A program made the translations under genes and the position numbers. DNA of 5,999 bases from an uncultured SAR324 cluster bacterium (GTDB lineage Bacteria; SAR324; NAC60-12). The notes under the pieces are model-generated. The model was given only the letters and a program-made list of their open reading frames with translations. It had not been told where the DNA came from and did no database searches. Below, one piece after another: positions 1 through 5,894 of this stretch. The DNA lies in assembly GCA_902562015.1 (NCBI GenBank), contig CACERX010000062.1, positions 1 through 5,999 of the forward strand, written 5' to 3'. Each line of letters opens with the position of its first letter. Position 1 is the stretch's first letter.

Positions 1-408
1 GGAGATACTTCTGAATCCGCAGGGGCAACTGCTCACGGAGGTTTTTTGGTGATTGAAGGCAATGCTTCTTCTCGCTGCGGCATATCAATGAAAGGTATAG
101 ATATTGTTGTCGGTGGCTCAGTAGGACACATGTCTGGATTCATGGCACAAAGCGGGAATCTAGTTATTTGTGGAGATACCAGAGACGCACTGGGAGATTC
201 TATTTACGAAGCCAACATTTTTGTACGCGGAGAAGTTTCCGGATTAGGGGCTGACTGTATTGAAAAAGAAGTAAGACCTGAACATACTGCTAAAATCTCC
301 CAACTTTTAAAATCTTCCGGAATAAAAGCTAAAGCAGCTGATTTTCGTCGCTATGGCTCCGCCAGAAAACTCTATAATTTTGATATTGATAACGCTGAAT
401 CTTACTGA
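1..408 (+). CDS. glxC: GlxC-like glutamate synthase GXGXG-domain subunit (N-methylglutamate synthase subunit B type), 5' truncated by window
   Basis: The reading frame is open from base 1 and gives 135 C-terminal residues; full-length relatives are roughly 220-230 aa, so about 90 residues lie outside the window. Visible residues 1-75 are glycine-rich repeats (GDTSESAGATAHGG, VGGSVGHMSGFMAQSGNLVICGD, ALGDSIYEANIFVRG), the pattern of the right-handed beta-helix that ends the large subunit of glutamate synthase. In GlxC/MgsB proteins this domain is a stand-alone subunit. It is structural, with no catalytic residues of its own, and assembles with a GlxB-type amidotransferase and the FMN subunit GlxD. 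The tail ends in FRRYGSARKLYNFDIDNAESY. Only 6 nt separate the stop from the next start, so the two are almost certainly co-transcribed and translationally coupled. The family call is firm. Whether the complex makes N-methylglutamate (MgsABC) or has another glutamate-synthase-like role is inferred from context. Confidence 0.88.
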   Translation, partial: GDTSESAGATAHGGFLVIEGNASSRCGISMKGIDIVVGGSVGHMSGFMAQSGNLVICGDTRDALGDSIYEANIFVRGEVSGLGADCIEKEVRPEHTAKISQLLKSSGIKAKAADFRRYGSARKLYNFDIDNAESY

Positions 409-414
409 CTTACA

Positions 415-1749
415 ATGACTGAAAATATACCACGAACGCATCCACGAAAATCTGCAACTTTTGACGACTACACCTTATCTGAAATACGAAGAGCCGCAGC
501 TACCGGTATTTATGATATTCGAGGCGGTGGAGCAAAACGCTCACTGCCGGGACTTGATGACCTTGTTTTTCTAGGAGCTTCTATGTCGCGTTATCCTCTT
601 GAAGGATATCGCGAATCATGCGGTACAGATGTGGTGCTGGGAACTAGATTCGCAAAAAATTCTCTCAGGTTGAAGATTCCAATCACAATTGCAGGAATGA
701 GTTTTGGTTCGTTATCCGCGCAGGCCAAGGAGGCACTGGGCAGGGGGGCATCAACTGCTGGGACATCAACAACAACCGGTGATGGTGGCATGACTCCGGA
801 AGAACGTGAACAGTCCAAAACTCTTATCTATCAGTATCTGCCTTCCCGCTATGGAATGAATCCGGATGATCTGCGGAAGGCAGATGCAATAGAAGTTGTA
901 GTAGGACAGGGTGCAAAACCTGGAGGTGGAGGAATGCTACTTGGACAGAAAATTTCTGATCGAGTTGCCGAAATGCGAAATCTTCCCAAGGGTATAGACC
1001 AGCGTTCAGCATGCCGACATCCTGACTGGACAGGTCCTGATGACCTTGAAATAAAAATTAACGAATTAAGGGAAATCACCGACTGGGAAATACCAGTTTT
1101 TATAAAGATTGGTGGTGCCCGTCCTTACTATGATACAGCGCTTTCAGTCAAGGCCGGTGCTGACGTTATTGTAATCGACGGCATGCAGGGAGGTACTGCG
1201 GCAACTCAAGAAGTCTTTATCGAACATGTTGGACAGCCCACACTGGCATGTATTAGACCTGCGGTTGAAGCCTTACAAGAATTGAAAATGCATCGTAAAG
1301 TACAACTGATAGTTTCCGGCGGCATCCGGAATGGTGCTGATGTGGCAAAAGCTCTGGCTTTGGGAGCAGATGCTGTTTCCATTGGAACTGCAGCACTTGT
1401 TGCATTGGGGGATAATGACCCGGAACTTGAAGACGAATACAGAAAACTAGGGACTACATCCGGTGCATACGATGACTGGCATGAAGGTCTGGATCCTGCT
1501 GGTATATCAACACAGGACGCAGATCTTTCAAAAAGACTTGATCCAGTTACTGCAGGTAGAAAATTGTCGAATTACCTCAAGGTAATGTCACTGGAACTAC
1601 AGACAATTGCGCGTGCATGTGGCAAAAGTCATGTTCATAATCTTGAACCAGAAGACCTGGTCGCTTTGACAGTGGAGGCTGCAGCAATTGCACAAGTTCC
1701 TTTATGTGGGACAGACTGGATTCCTGGAAAAACTGGAAATGAGATTTAA
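415..1749 (+). CDS. glxD: GlxD-like FMN-binding glutamate synthase domain protein (N-methylglutamate synthase subunit C type)
   Basis: Complete 444-aa cytoplasmic protein, essentially the FMN-binding synthase barrel of glutamate synthase as a separate polypeptide. Recognisable blocks are GMSFGSLS (94-101), TGDGGM (121-126), GQGAKPGGGGM (164-174), IKIGG (230-234), DGMQGGTAAT (255-264), SGGIRNGADVAKALALGADAVSIGTAAL (about 301-328) and the GlxD-type tail ACGKSHVHNLEPEDLVALT (401-419). In the family this barrel transfers ammonia, channelled from a glutamine amidotransferase subunit, onto a 2-oxo acid; in MgsABC it helps form N-methylglutamate from methylamine and glutamate. The three clustered cysteines that hold the 3Fe-4S cluster of ordinary glutamate synthase are absent; DPAGISTQ (360-367) stands where CPVGVxTQ would be. 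No convincing Shine-Dalgarno precedes the ATG, which fits re-initiation 6 nt after glxC. Family assignment is strong; glxD versus mgsC naming depends on neighbours outside the window. Confidence 0.9.
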   Translation: MTENIPRTHPRKSATFDDYTLSEIRRAAATGIYDIRGGGAKRSLPGLDDLVFLGASMSRYPLEGYRESCGTDVVLGTRFAKNSLRLKIPITIAGMSFGSLSAQAKEALGRGASTAGTSTTTGDGGMTPEEREQSKTLIYQYLPSRYGMNPDDLRKADAIEVVVGQGAKPGGGGMLLGQKISDRVAEMRNLPKGIDQRSACRHPDWTGPDDLEIKINELREITDWEIPVFIKIGGARPYYDTALSVKAGADVIVIDGMQGGTAATQEVFIEHVGQPTLACIRPAVEALQELKMHRKVQLIVSGGIRNGADVAKALALGADAVSIGTAALVALGDNDPELEDEYRKLGTTSGAYDDWHEGLDPAGISTQDADLSKRLDPVTAGRKLSNYLKVMSLELQTIARACGKSHVHNLEPEDLVALTVEAAAIAQVPLCGTDWIPGKTGNEI

Positions 1750-1800
1750 ATTTAATTATGTATATCTACAAATTTTTTAAAGTAATTTTTGGTGCGAGAA

Positions 1801-1834
1801 GCTGCCGCACTTTAAGTGCAGCAGCCTTTATTTT
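1801..1834 (+). terminator. Rho-independent terminator of the glxCD transcript
   Basis: The stem arms are GCTGC-C-GCAC (1801-1810) and GTGC-A-GCAGC (1816-1825), nine paired bases with one C/A mismatch, and the loop is TTTAA (its outer T and A may also pair). The T-rich run TTTATTTT (1827-1834) follows. It lies 51 nt after the glxD stop in the gap between convergent genes. On the minus strand the hairpin is not followed by a U-tract, so it would terminate the amt-side transcript less efficiently. Confidence 0.72.
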
Positions 1835-1873
1835 CGAGAAGAGCTTATGTCACTAACCTTTTAAGATAATGAC

Positions 1874-2080
1874 CTAATCTCCAGAAATTGCGTTTGGAAT
1901 ATTCCCTTGCAGTTTACTGGTTTGCTCTTCATAGGTGCTGTTTTCAGACTTGATCTGCCAGACTTGCCAGACTATCCAAATAACCACCGCTATGACAGTA
2001 AATAGTACTTCAGAGCCAACAAATGGATAAATTGCACCCATATCTGTAATACTGCTCCAGCTTTCTACTCCAGTACTCAT
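1874..2080 (-). CDS. Small single-pass membrane protein downstream of amt, unknown function
   Basis: A 68-aa ORF starting with ATG and preceded by GGAGA (2088-2092 on the minus strand) at 7-nt spacing. It begins 21 nt after the amt stop in the same direction, so co-transcription is likely. Residues about 19-43 (PFVGSEVLFTVIAVVIWIVWQVWQI) form one hydrophobic span with three tryptophans (35, 38, 41) near one membrane face. The N-terminus is polar with acidic residues, and the C-terminal 25 residues are hydrophilic (KSENSTYEEQTSKLQ). Lysine immediately after the span predicts a periplasmic N-terminus and cytoplasmic C-terminus by the positive-inside rule. I do not recognise a named family. Size, topology and position suggest an accessory or stabilising partner of the transporter, but this is inference. 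The SD and operon fit argue that it is a real gene. Confidence 0.72.
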   Translation of the reverse strand: MSTGVESWSSITDMGAIYPFVGSEVLFTVIAVVIWIVWQVWQIKSENSTYEEQTSKLQGNIPNAISGD

Positions 2081-2101
2081 AATATTTTCTCCATAATAAA
2101 G

Positions 2102-3442
2102 TTATACAGAAGAACCAGCGTTTGCTTCTGCTAATTCAGCGTCAACAATTGCCTTGTTATCTGCAGCGGTTGCTTGATTGTCTACGTAATCAAGTCCTGC
2201 CAGTTCAACTTCCTTAGGAATGCGGAGTATTCCCATCGCATTCAAAATTTTGGCAACAATCCAAGCTGGGATGAATCCAAGTACAAAAAACATCATGATT
2301 GCTCCACCAATTTGTCCCCAAGGAGTAATTGTAGCAGAACCATCTGCAACGGCAGGGTATCCCCAGAGTACGAAGCCACAGACTATAACTCCAAAAGTGC
2401 CCGCATAGCCGTGAACTGCGACTGCGCCGACAGCATCATCAATCTTGAATTTTCTTTCAACCCAGAAATGAAGTCGATATGCAACCCATACCCCAGCAAT
2501 TGCAATTATGAATGCATGTAGTGGGTGATAGAGGTCATTTCCAGCCGAAGCCGCAATGATTCCACCGAGACCTCCAGAGAACGTCCAGAAAGCATCTCCT
2601 TTAGAAAGAAAGTATCCTGCCAACATACCACCGGCAAGAGACATCAGGAAATTGAATGTAATTGTACTTAAAGTTGTTGGTGTTCCATAAATATTGGTTG
2701 CTGTCCAGGTACCATTGAATTCAATAATTGGAATGTTACATGCAGCATAAAAACCCCAGAAACCTGCATAAATTACAAAAAGTCCAACAACGGCAATCCA
2801 CGGATTTCTAAGAGGAATATCACGGGGAGTTCCGTCTGAAGCAAATTTTCCTATACGTGGTCCTAGTACAGCAAGTATTCCAAGAGCGGCACCGCCACAG
2901 ATTCCATGAACTACTCCAGATGCATAGGCATCATGATAACCCCAGTCGGTTACCATCCAGCCTGAGGCACTCCATCCCCATGCAGCATCTATCATCCAAA
3001 AGACTGAACCGACTAAAACTGCCAGAATCAGGAAAGCACCTGTGCGAATACGTTCAATCACCGCACCAGAAACTATTGATGCAGCAGTCCATGAGAATAG
3101 AAGGAACGCTGCCCAGAAGACTCCCATTATGTGATCATTGATGTTTGATCCCATGGTTATGTCCCATGGCAGACCAGTACTGCCTCCCCAATCACCGAAT
3201 GGGAATTTTGGTAGGGCGAAGTAAATCCAGAATCCGAAAAAGAACATAGTCACTGTTACCACTGGTATCAGCATTGCGTTCTTCATCAAAGTGTGCAAAT
3301 GGTTTTTAGCCCTAGATACACTGACTTCATAAAGGCAAAAGCCAACGTGAATCAGGAACATCAATGGAACAGTAATCCAGTAGTAGAACTCAACGAAAAT
3401 CTCATTGAGTGCGGAAACTTCCATAGTCATATCATAACCCAT
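2102..3442 (-). CDS. amt: Ammonium/methylammonium transporter (Amt/MEP/Rh family), divergent
   Basis: Complete 446-aa polytopic inner-membrane protein with about 11 hydrophobic segments. By eye alignment to E. coli AmtB, the channel residues are present: the twin histidines H179 (GVVHG) and H344 (VAVHG), the conserved aspartate D171, the recruitment-site W155, and the phenylalanine gate F116 and F231. The AmtB S219 position appears to be Cys235. SGAVIERIR (125-133) matches the GALAERIR block. The early loop KNHLHTLMKN and the C-terminal GILRIPKEVELAGLD, a region that in AmtB interacts with GlnK, are also typical. No signal peptide is evident. The ATG is fixed by AAGGAG (3448-3453) at 5-nt spacing. 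No glnK lies beside it; instead a small membrane protein follows. Family certain; substrate unproven: ammonium is the default, methylammonium is plausible given the neighbours. Confidence 0.93.
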   Translation of the reverse strand: MGYDMTMEVSALNEIFVEFYYWITVPLMFLIHVGFCLYEVSVSRAKNHLHTLMKNAMLIPVVTVTMFFFGFWIYFALPKFPFGDWGGSTGLPWDITMGSNINDHIMGVFWAAFLLFSWTAASIVSGAVIERIRTGAFLILAVLVGSVFWMIDAAWGWSASGWMVTDWGYHDAYASGVVHGICGGAALGILAVLGPRIGKFASDGTPRDIPLRNPWIAVVGLFVIYAGFWGFYAACNIPIIEFNGTWTATNIYGTPTTLSTITFNFLMSLAGGMLAGYFLSKGDAFWTFSGGLGGIIAASAGNDLYHPLHAFIIAIAGVWVAYRLHFWVERKFKIDDAVGAVAVHGYAGTFGVIVCGFVLWGYPAVADGSATITPWGQIGGAIMMFFVLGFIPAWIVAKILNAMGILRIPKEVELAGLDYVDNQATAADNKAIVDAELAEANAGSSV

Positions 3443-3556
3443 ATATACTCCTTATATACGTGGTTAAAAATTCTGGCTATCACTTTAAGGTCCCGCATTC
3501 TATACTTAGGCCTAAAAATAAAGCCAGTATCGAACACCTTCACTGAATTGTGAGGC
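3443..3556 (-). promoter_or_regulatory. amt 5' leader with inverted repeats
   Basis: From the predicted transcription start near 3556 to the amt ATG there is an untranslated leader of about 114 nt. It contains a 6-bp inverted repeat, CTGGCT (3473-3478) and AGCCAG (3522-3527), enclosing a perfect 10-bp palindrome TTAGGCCTAA (3506-3515). Such pairing could fold the leader into a branched structure. It does not match any riboswitch class that I recognise, including the glutamine riboswitch sometimes found before amt genes. Confidence 0.3.
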
Positions 3557-3562
3557 TGAGCG

Positions 3563-3591
3563 AATATAATTAAATAGGTATAACATGTCAA
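3563..3591 (-). promoter_or_regulatory. Sigma70-type promoter for amt and the small membrane protein
   Basis: Read on the minus strand: TTGACA (3591-3586, perfect -35), a 17-bp spacer, then TATATT (3568-3563, five of six matches to TATAAT). Predicted start is about 3556. The -35 box lies inside the left arm of the 21-bp palindrome. Confidence 0.68.
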
Positions 3592-3606
3592 GAAAAAAAC
3601 TTGACA
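3586..3606. promoter_or_regulatory. Palindromic putative operator spanning both divergent -35 boxes
   Basis: Perfect inverted repeat with 7-bp arms, TGTCAAG (3586-3592) and CTTGACA (3600-3606), separated by seven A. Its centre, 3596, is also the exact midpoint of the two flanking -10 boxes. A dimeric regulator bound here would cover both -35 elements and could control both directions at once. Part of the symmetry follows simply from two consensus -35 boxes facing away from each other, but the extra G/C pair extends it beyond the hexamers. Confidence 0.5.
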
Positions 3607-3629
3607 GTTTCTGCAATTTAATTAATATT
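3601..3629 (+). promoter_or_regulatory. Sigma70-type promoter for the binding-protein gene
   Basis: TTGACA (3601-3606, perfect -35), a 17-bp spacer, then AATATT (3624-3629, four of six matches to TATAAT). Predicted transcription start is near 3636, leaving a leader of about 125 nt before the start codon at 3761. Confidence 0.58.
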
Positions 3630-3641
3630 CAGTCCCTAATT

Positions 3642-3668
3642 TGCAAGAGTTTTTATCTTGCATTTTTT
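3642..3668 (+). promoter_or_regulatory. Hairpin plus T6 tract in the leader of the binding-protein gene
   Basis: Perfect 7-bp stem, TGCAAGA (3642-3648) and TCTTGCA (3656-3662), with a 7-nt loop, followed directly by six T (3663-3668). The shape is that of a weak intrinsic terminator lying between promoter and gene. With a start near 3636 it would sit almost at the 5' end of the mRNA, so a 5' stabilising or regulatory hairpin is at least as likely as an attenuator. Confidence 0.42.
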
Positions 3669-3738
3669 ATCAGAAAGAAAGGGTGAGAGGTCAGTCCAGT
3701 TTCTAGGGATTTCTTTGAATTCTAAAACCTTTCTTAAA

Positions 3739-3755
3739 CCTACTTTTAGGAGGAG
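3739..3755 (+). promoter_or_regulatory. Strong Shine-Dalgarno of the binding-protein gene, partly in a small hairpin
   Basis: AGGAGGAG (3748-3755) lies 5 nt before the ATG at 3761 and settles this start over alternatives. The small inverted repeat CCTA (3739-3742) / TAGG (3747-3750) with a 4-nt loop overlaps its first three bases. Further upstream, AAGAAAGG (3675-3682) is complementary to CCTTTCTT (3728-3735), so the leader has some capacity to fold. Confidence 0.55.
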
Positions 3756-3760
3756 ACAGT

Positions 3761-4573
3761 ATGTGTTCAATCAAGAAATTCGTTGGATTATTCATAGTCA
3801 GCACTATGCTCACATTTGGAGCAAGCGCTATAAATGCTGCAGATAGTAAAAGGCCCATAATAATTCCAACTCATAACTGGTCAAGCCAAGTTGTTATGGC
3901 ATATGTGATTGGTGGAATTTTTGAGAGCATCGGTAATAGAGTGGCGTATACTCCATCTGATTCTCAAGCAGTTTACGAGTCAATTCGTCTTGGAGATGTG
4001 ACTTTATCTCATGAAGTTTGGCAGTCAGCATTTGGTAAATCGTTTGATACAGCTCGTGACAAAGGTGGTTTGCTCGATTGGGGAGATCATGAAGCAAGAA
4101 CATTAGAGGATATGGGTTATCCTAACTGGGTTGCTGAATCTGGTCTATGCCCTGGTTTGCCAAATTGGGAAGCTTTAAAAAATCCTGATTGTGCTAAAAA
4201 CTTCGTAACTCCAGATTCTGGCGGAAAAGGCCGTTGGCTGGAAGGTCCACAAAGCTGGCACCAGGATTTAATGCCTCAGCGTCTTGAAGCTCTCGGGCTT
4301 AGTGATTTATGGATGGTTAAATTTGCTGGTGGTGCTGATCCACTATGGGCAGAACTTAAAGCAGCTAAGAAAGAAGGAAGAGGAACTATCATCTTCAACT
4401 GGACACCAAACTTTACAGATGGTGCGGGATTTACATTTATTAAATTCCCTCCATACTATGATGGTTGTAGACCAGCAGACGGTGGTGATGGCAAATGTGG
4501 TTCACCTGATGGTTATTTGAAAAAAGGTATCCCACACCCAATCAACTCCTGCATTCCAGAAATTTTCAGTTGA
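3761..4573 (+). CDS. Periplasmic substrate-binding protein, ProX/OpuAC/TmoX type, C-terminus replaced at a junction
   Basis: Encodes 270 aa. Residues 1-26 are a Sec signal peptide (KK, hydrophobic core VGLFIVSTMLTFG, cleavage likely after INA). The mature part has the look of quaternary-amine binding proteins: HNWSSQ (39-43), GDVTLSHEVWQSAF (78-91), GYPNWVAESG (119-128), FNWTPNF (212-218), and many tryptophans (40, 87, 107, 123, 136, 159, 166, 184, 196, 214) able to form an aromatic cation box. Cysteine pairs 130/144 and 236/246 may form disulfides. Family members run to about 330 aa. Here the recognisable sequence stops at CGSPDGYLKK (residue 255), and the last 15 residues are simply antisense of the facing permease gene. 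About 65-75 residues of the second lobe are therefore missing. Ligand is inferred: glycine betaine, TMAO or another methylated amine. Start fixed by a strong SD. Confidence 0.82.
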   Translation: MCSIKKFVGLFIVSTMLTFGASAINAADSKRPIIIPTHNWSSQVVMAYVIGGIFESIGNRVAYTPSDSQAVYESIRLGDVTLSHEVWQSAFGKSFDTARDKGGLLDWGDHEARTLEDMGYPNWVAESGLCPGLPNWEALKNPDCAKNFVTPDSGGKGRWLEGPQSWHQDLMPQRLEALGLSDLWMVKFAGGADPLWAELKAAKKEGRGTIIFNWTPNFTDGAGFTFIKFPPYYDGCRPADGGDGKCGSPDGYLKKGIPHPINSCIPEIFS

Positions 4574-5890
4574 TATCCCCTTGTTATGTGGAACTTCATA
4601 TAAGTAATTAAATCCGGCTTTGAAAAACAAAGATCCAACAGAGGCAAGTATAATTCCAACTAAAACTGAACCAACAAACAATAATCCATATTTATGACGC
4701 TGAAAAAAAGTTAAGTTGGCAAAATAATCTGTTTGTTTATTTGCCCAAGCTAAAGACATTTTATCTAAAAGTACTGCAATTAAGCTAATACAAACGCCGG
4801 CTTCCAAAGCTAAACCAATTCTAAGTTGATTTAAGGCCAGTAGTAAATTCCAACCTAATCCCCGAGCACCGATAAATGACGCAATGACGGCCATTGCTAA
4901 GCATTGCATGATGACTTGGTTAACACCGATCAGAATATCTCTCCTGGCAGTTGGAATTAATACTTTAAATAAAAGTTGGAAATCGTTACAGCCACTCATT
5001 TTGCCAGCTTCAATAACTTCTGGAGAAACCTTCCTCAATCCCAAAAGTGTTAAACGTACCATTGGCGGAGTTGCAAAAATTATAGTCGCAATTGCCCCTG
5101 CATGATCTCCAATTCCAAACAGCACCGTAATGGGAACCAGGTAGGCATAGTGAGGCATGGTCTGCATTACATTCAGTACAGGATTTAGTATTGTTTCTAC
5201 CCATTTATTTCGGTATGCCCAAATGCCCAAAAAAAGACCGAGCAGAAACGAAATTGGTGCAGCAACCATTACAAATGAAAGTGTTTGCATTGAAGGTTTC
5301 CATTGCCCAAACACAGAAATATAGATCATTGTTATTGCAGCAAAAATTGCCAGTCCTCTTCCATTAAGTTTATAGCCTAGTATTATTGCTCCCGCTGCAA
5401 CAATGGTCCAGGGTAGTCCGGGTAACTCTGCCCATGGGTTTGCATCAATCCAATCCCAACTTGAAAATGCAACTATAGTTTCTAGGCCTCCAATTAATAT
5501 TTCACGAAAAGCTTGAATCAAAAAAAGCATAGATGCTGAAATTGCTCTGGTAATTTGCAGAACAAGTGGACGTGTTTCATACTCATCAATTTCAGCGTCA
5601 TAAATCTCAATTGGCATCCAGTCATTTAATAAGAAAAACATTGAGTCATTTACCCAAATTGGAAGCCACGCAAGTAATGGAGGTAATCTCCATAAGGCAC
5701 TGTATTCAATATATCTGACTTCTGTACCCAAAAAATTGTATGTAACTTGATTTGGGTCTTTTATGTGTTCTGCTTGAGCCCTAATAAATTTATAACCTTC
5801 TGGGACATCTATCGAGAAACACAATGAAAAAAACACTATCAGCAAAAAGGCCCACTGAATTGACTTTGGGTATTTTTTTAAAATTTCCAT
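4502..5890 (-). CDS. ProW/TmoW-type ABC transporter permease, C-terminus cut at the junction
   Basis: 462 aa from the ATG at 5890; an in-frame TTG at 5920 would add 10 residues but overlap the ATPase gene by 26 nt, so the ATG is preferred. After an N-terminal membrane segment (about 12-27) and a long hydrophilic stretch come several spans and a canonical permease domain (about 200-385). Its ATPase-coupling EAA loop is EAGKMSG (294-300) with LIP at 311-313, followed by SFIGARGLGW (338-347). A further span (about 402-423) leads into FNYLYEVP and WNAGVDWVWDTFF (445-457). Such unusually long permeases of the betaine/TMAO class typically continue into another membrane section; here recognisable sequence ends at F457, and QITIR is antisense of the binding-protein gene. 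The protein sits in the inner membrane and would pair with the ATPase just upstream. Family strong, substrate inferred. Confidence 0.83.
   Translation of the reverse strand: MEILKKYPKSIQWAFLLIVFFSLCFSIDVPEGYKFIRAQAEHIKDPNQVTYNFLGTEVRYIEYSALWRLPPLLAWLPIWVNDSMFFLLNDWMPIEIYDAEIDEYETRPLVLQITRAISASMLFLIQAFREILIGGLETIVAFSSWDWIDANPWAELPGLPWTIVAAGAIILGYKLNGRGLAIFAAITMIYISVFGQWKPSMQTLSFVMVAAPISFLLGLFLGIWAYRNKWVETILNPVLNVMQTMPHYAYLVPITVLFGIGDHAGAIATIIFATPPMVRLTLLGLRKVSPEVIEAGKMSGCNDFQLLFKVLIPTARRDILIGVNQVIMQCLAMAVIASFIGARGLGWNLLLALNQLRIGLALEAGVCISLIAVLLDKMSLAWANKQTDYFANLTFFQRHKYGLLFVGSVLVGIILASVGSLFFKAGFNYLYEVPHNKGISTENFWNAGVDWVWDTFFQITIR
4520..4525. other. Head-to-head chimeric junction between two truncated transporter genes
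   Basis: The A6 tract is the last piece shared by both genes. Left of it the plus strand reads as a binding protein to ...GYLKK. Right of it the minus strand reads as a permease to ...WDTFF. Both open reading frames run past the tract only into antisense of each other (15 and 5 residues). Loss of both conserved C-termini at one point, at a homopolymer, indicates a recombination, inversion or amplification-chimera breakpoint rather than natural gene ends. Confidence 0.72.
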
Positions 5891-5894
5891 AAAT

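Noticed and set aside
591..1079. Three minus-strand ORFs of 62-76 aa inside glxD
   Set aside because: All are antisense to a strongly conserved coding region, with no ribosome site or recognisable motif.
2174..2521. 115-aa plus-strand ORF antisense to amt
   Set aside because: It lies wholly within the well-supported amt gene, has no SD and its composition (many S, N, C) is that of an antisense shadow.
3293..3553. 86-aa plus-strand ORF across the amt start and leader
   Set aside because: It is antisense to amt and its leader, runs through the amt SD and has no upstream ribosome site.
3541..3760. Known riboswitch (SAM, glycine or glutamine class) in the divergent region
   Set aside because: I found none of the conserved cores of these classes; only simple hairpins are visible.
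3658..3846. 62-aa plus-strand ORF overlapping the binding-protein start in another frame
   Set aside because: It overlaps the strong SD and the signal-peptide codons of the real gene and resembles no leader peptide.
4502..4573. Natural tail-to-tail overlap of two complete genes, serving as antisense regulation
   Set aside because: Both proteins lose conserved family sequence at the same base, so a breakpoint explains the overlap better than an evolved convergent end.
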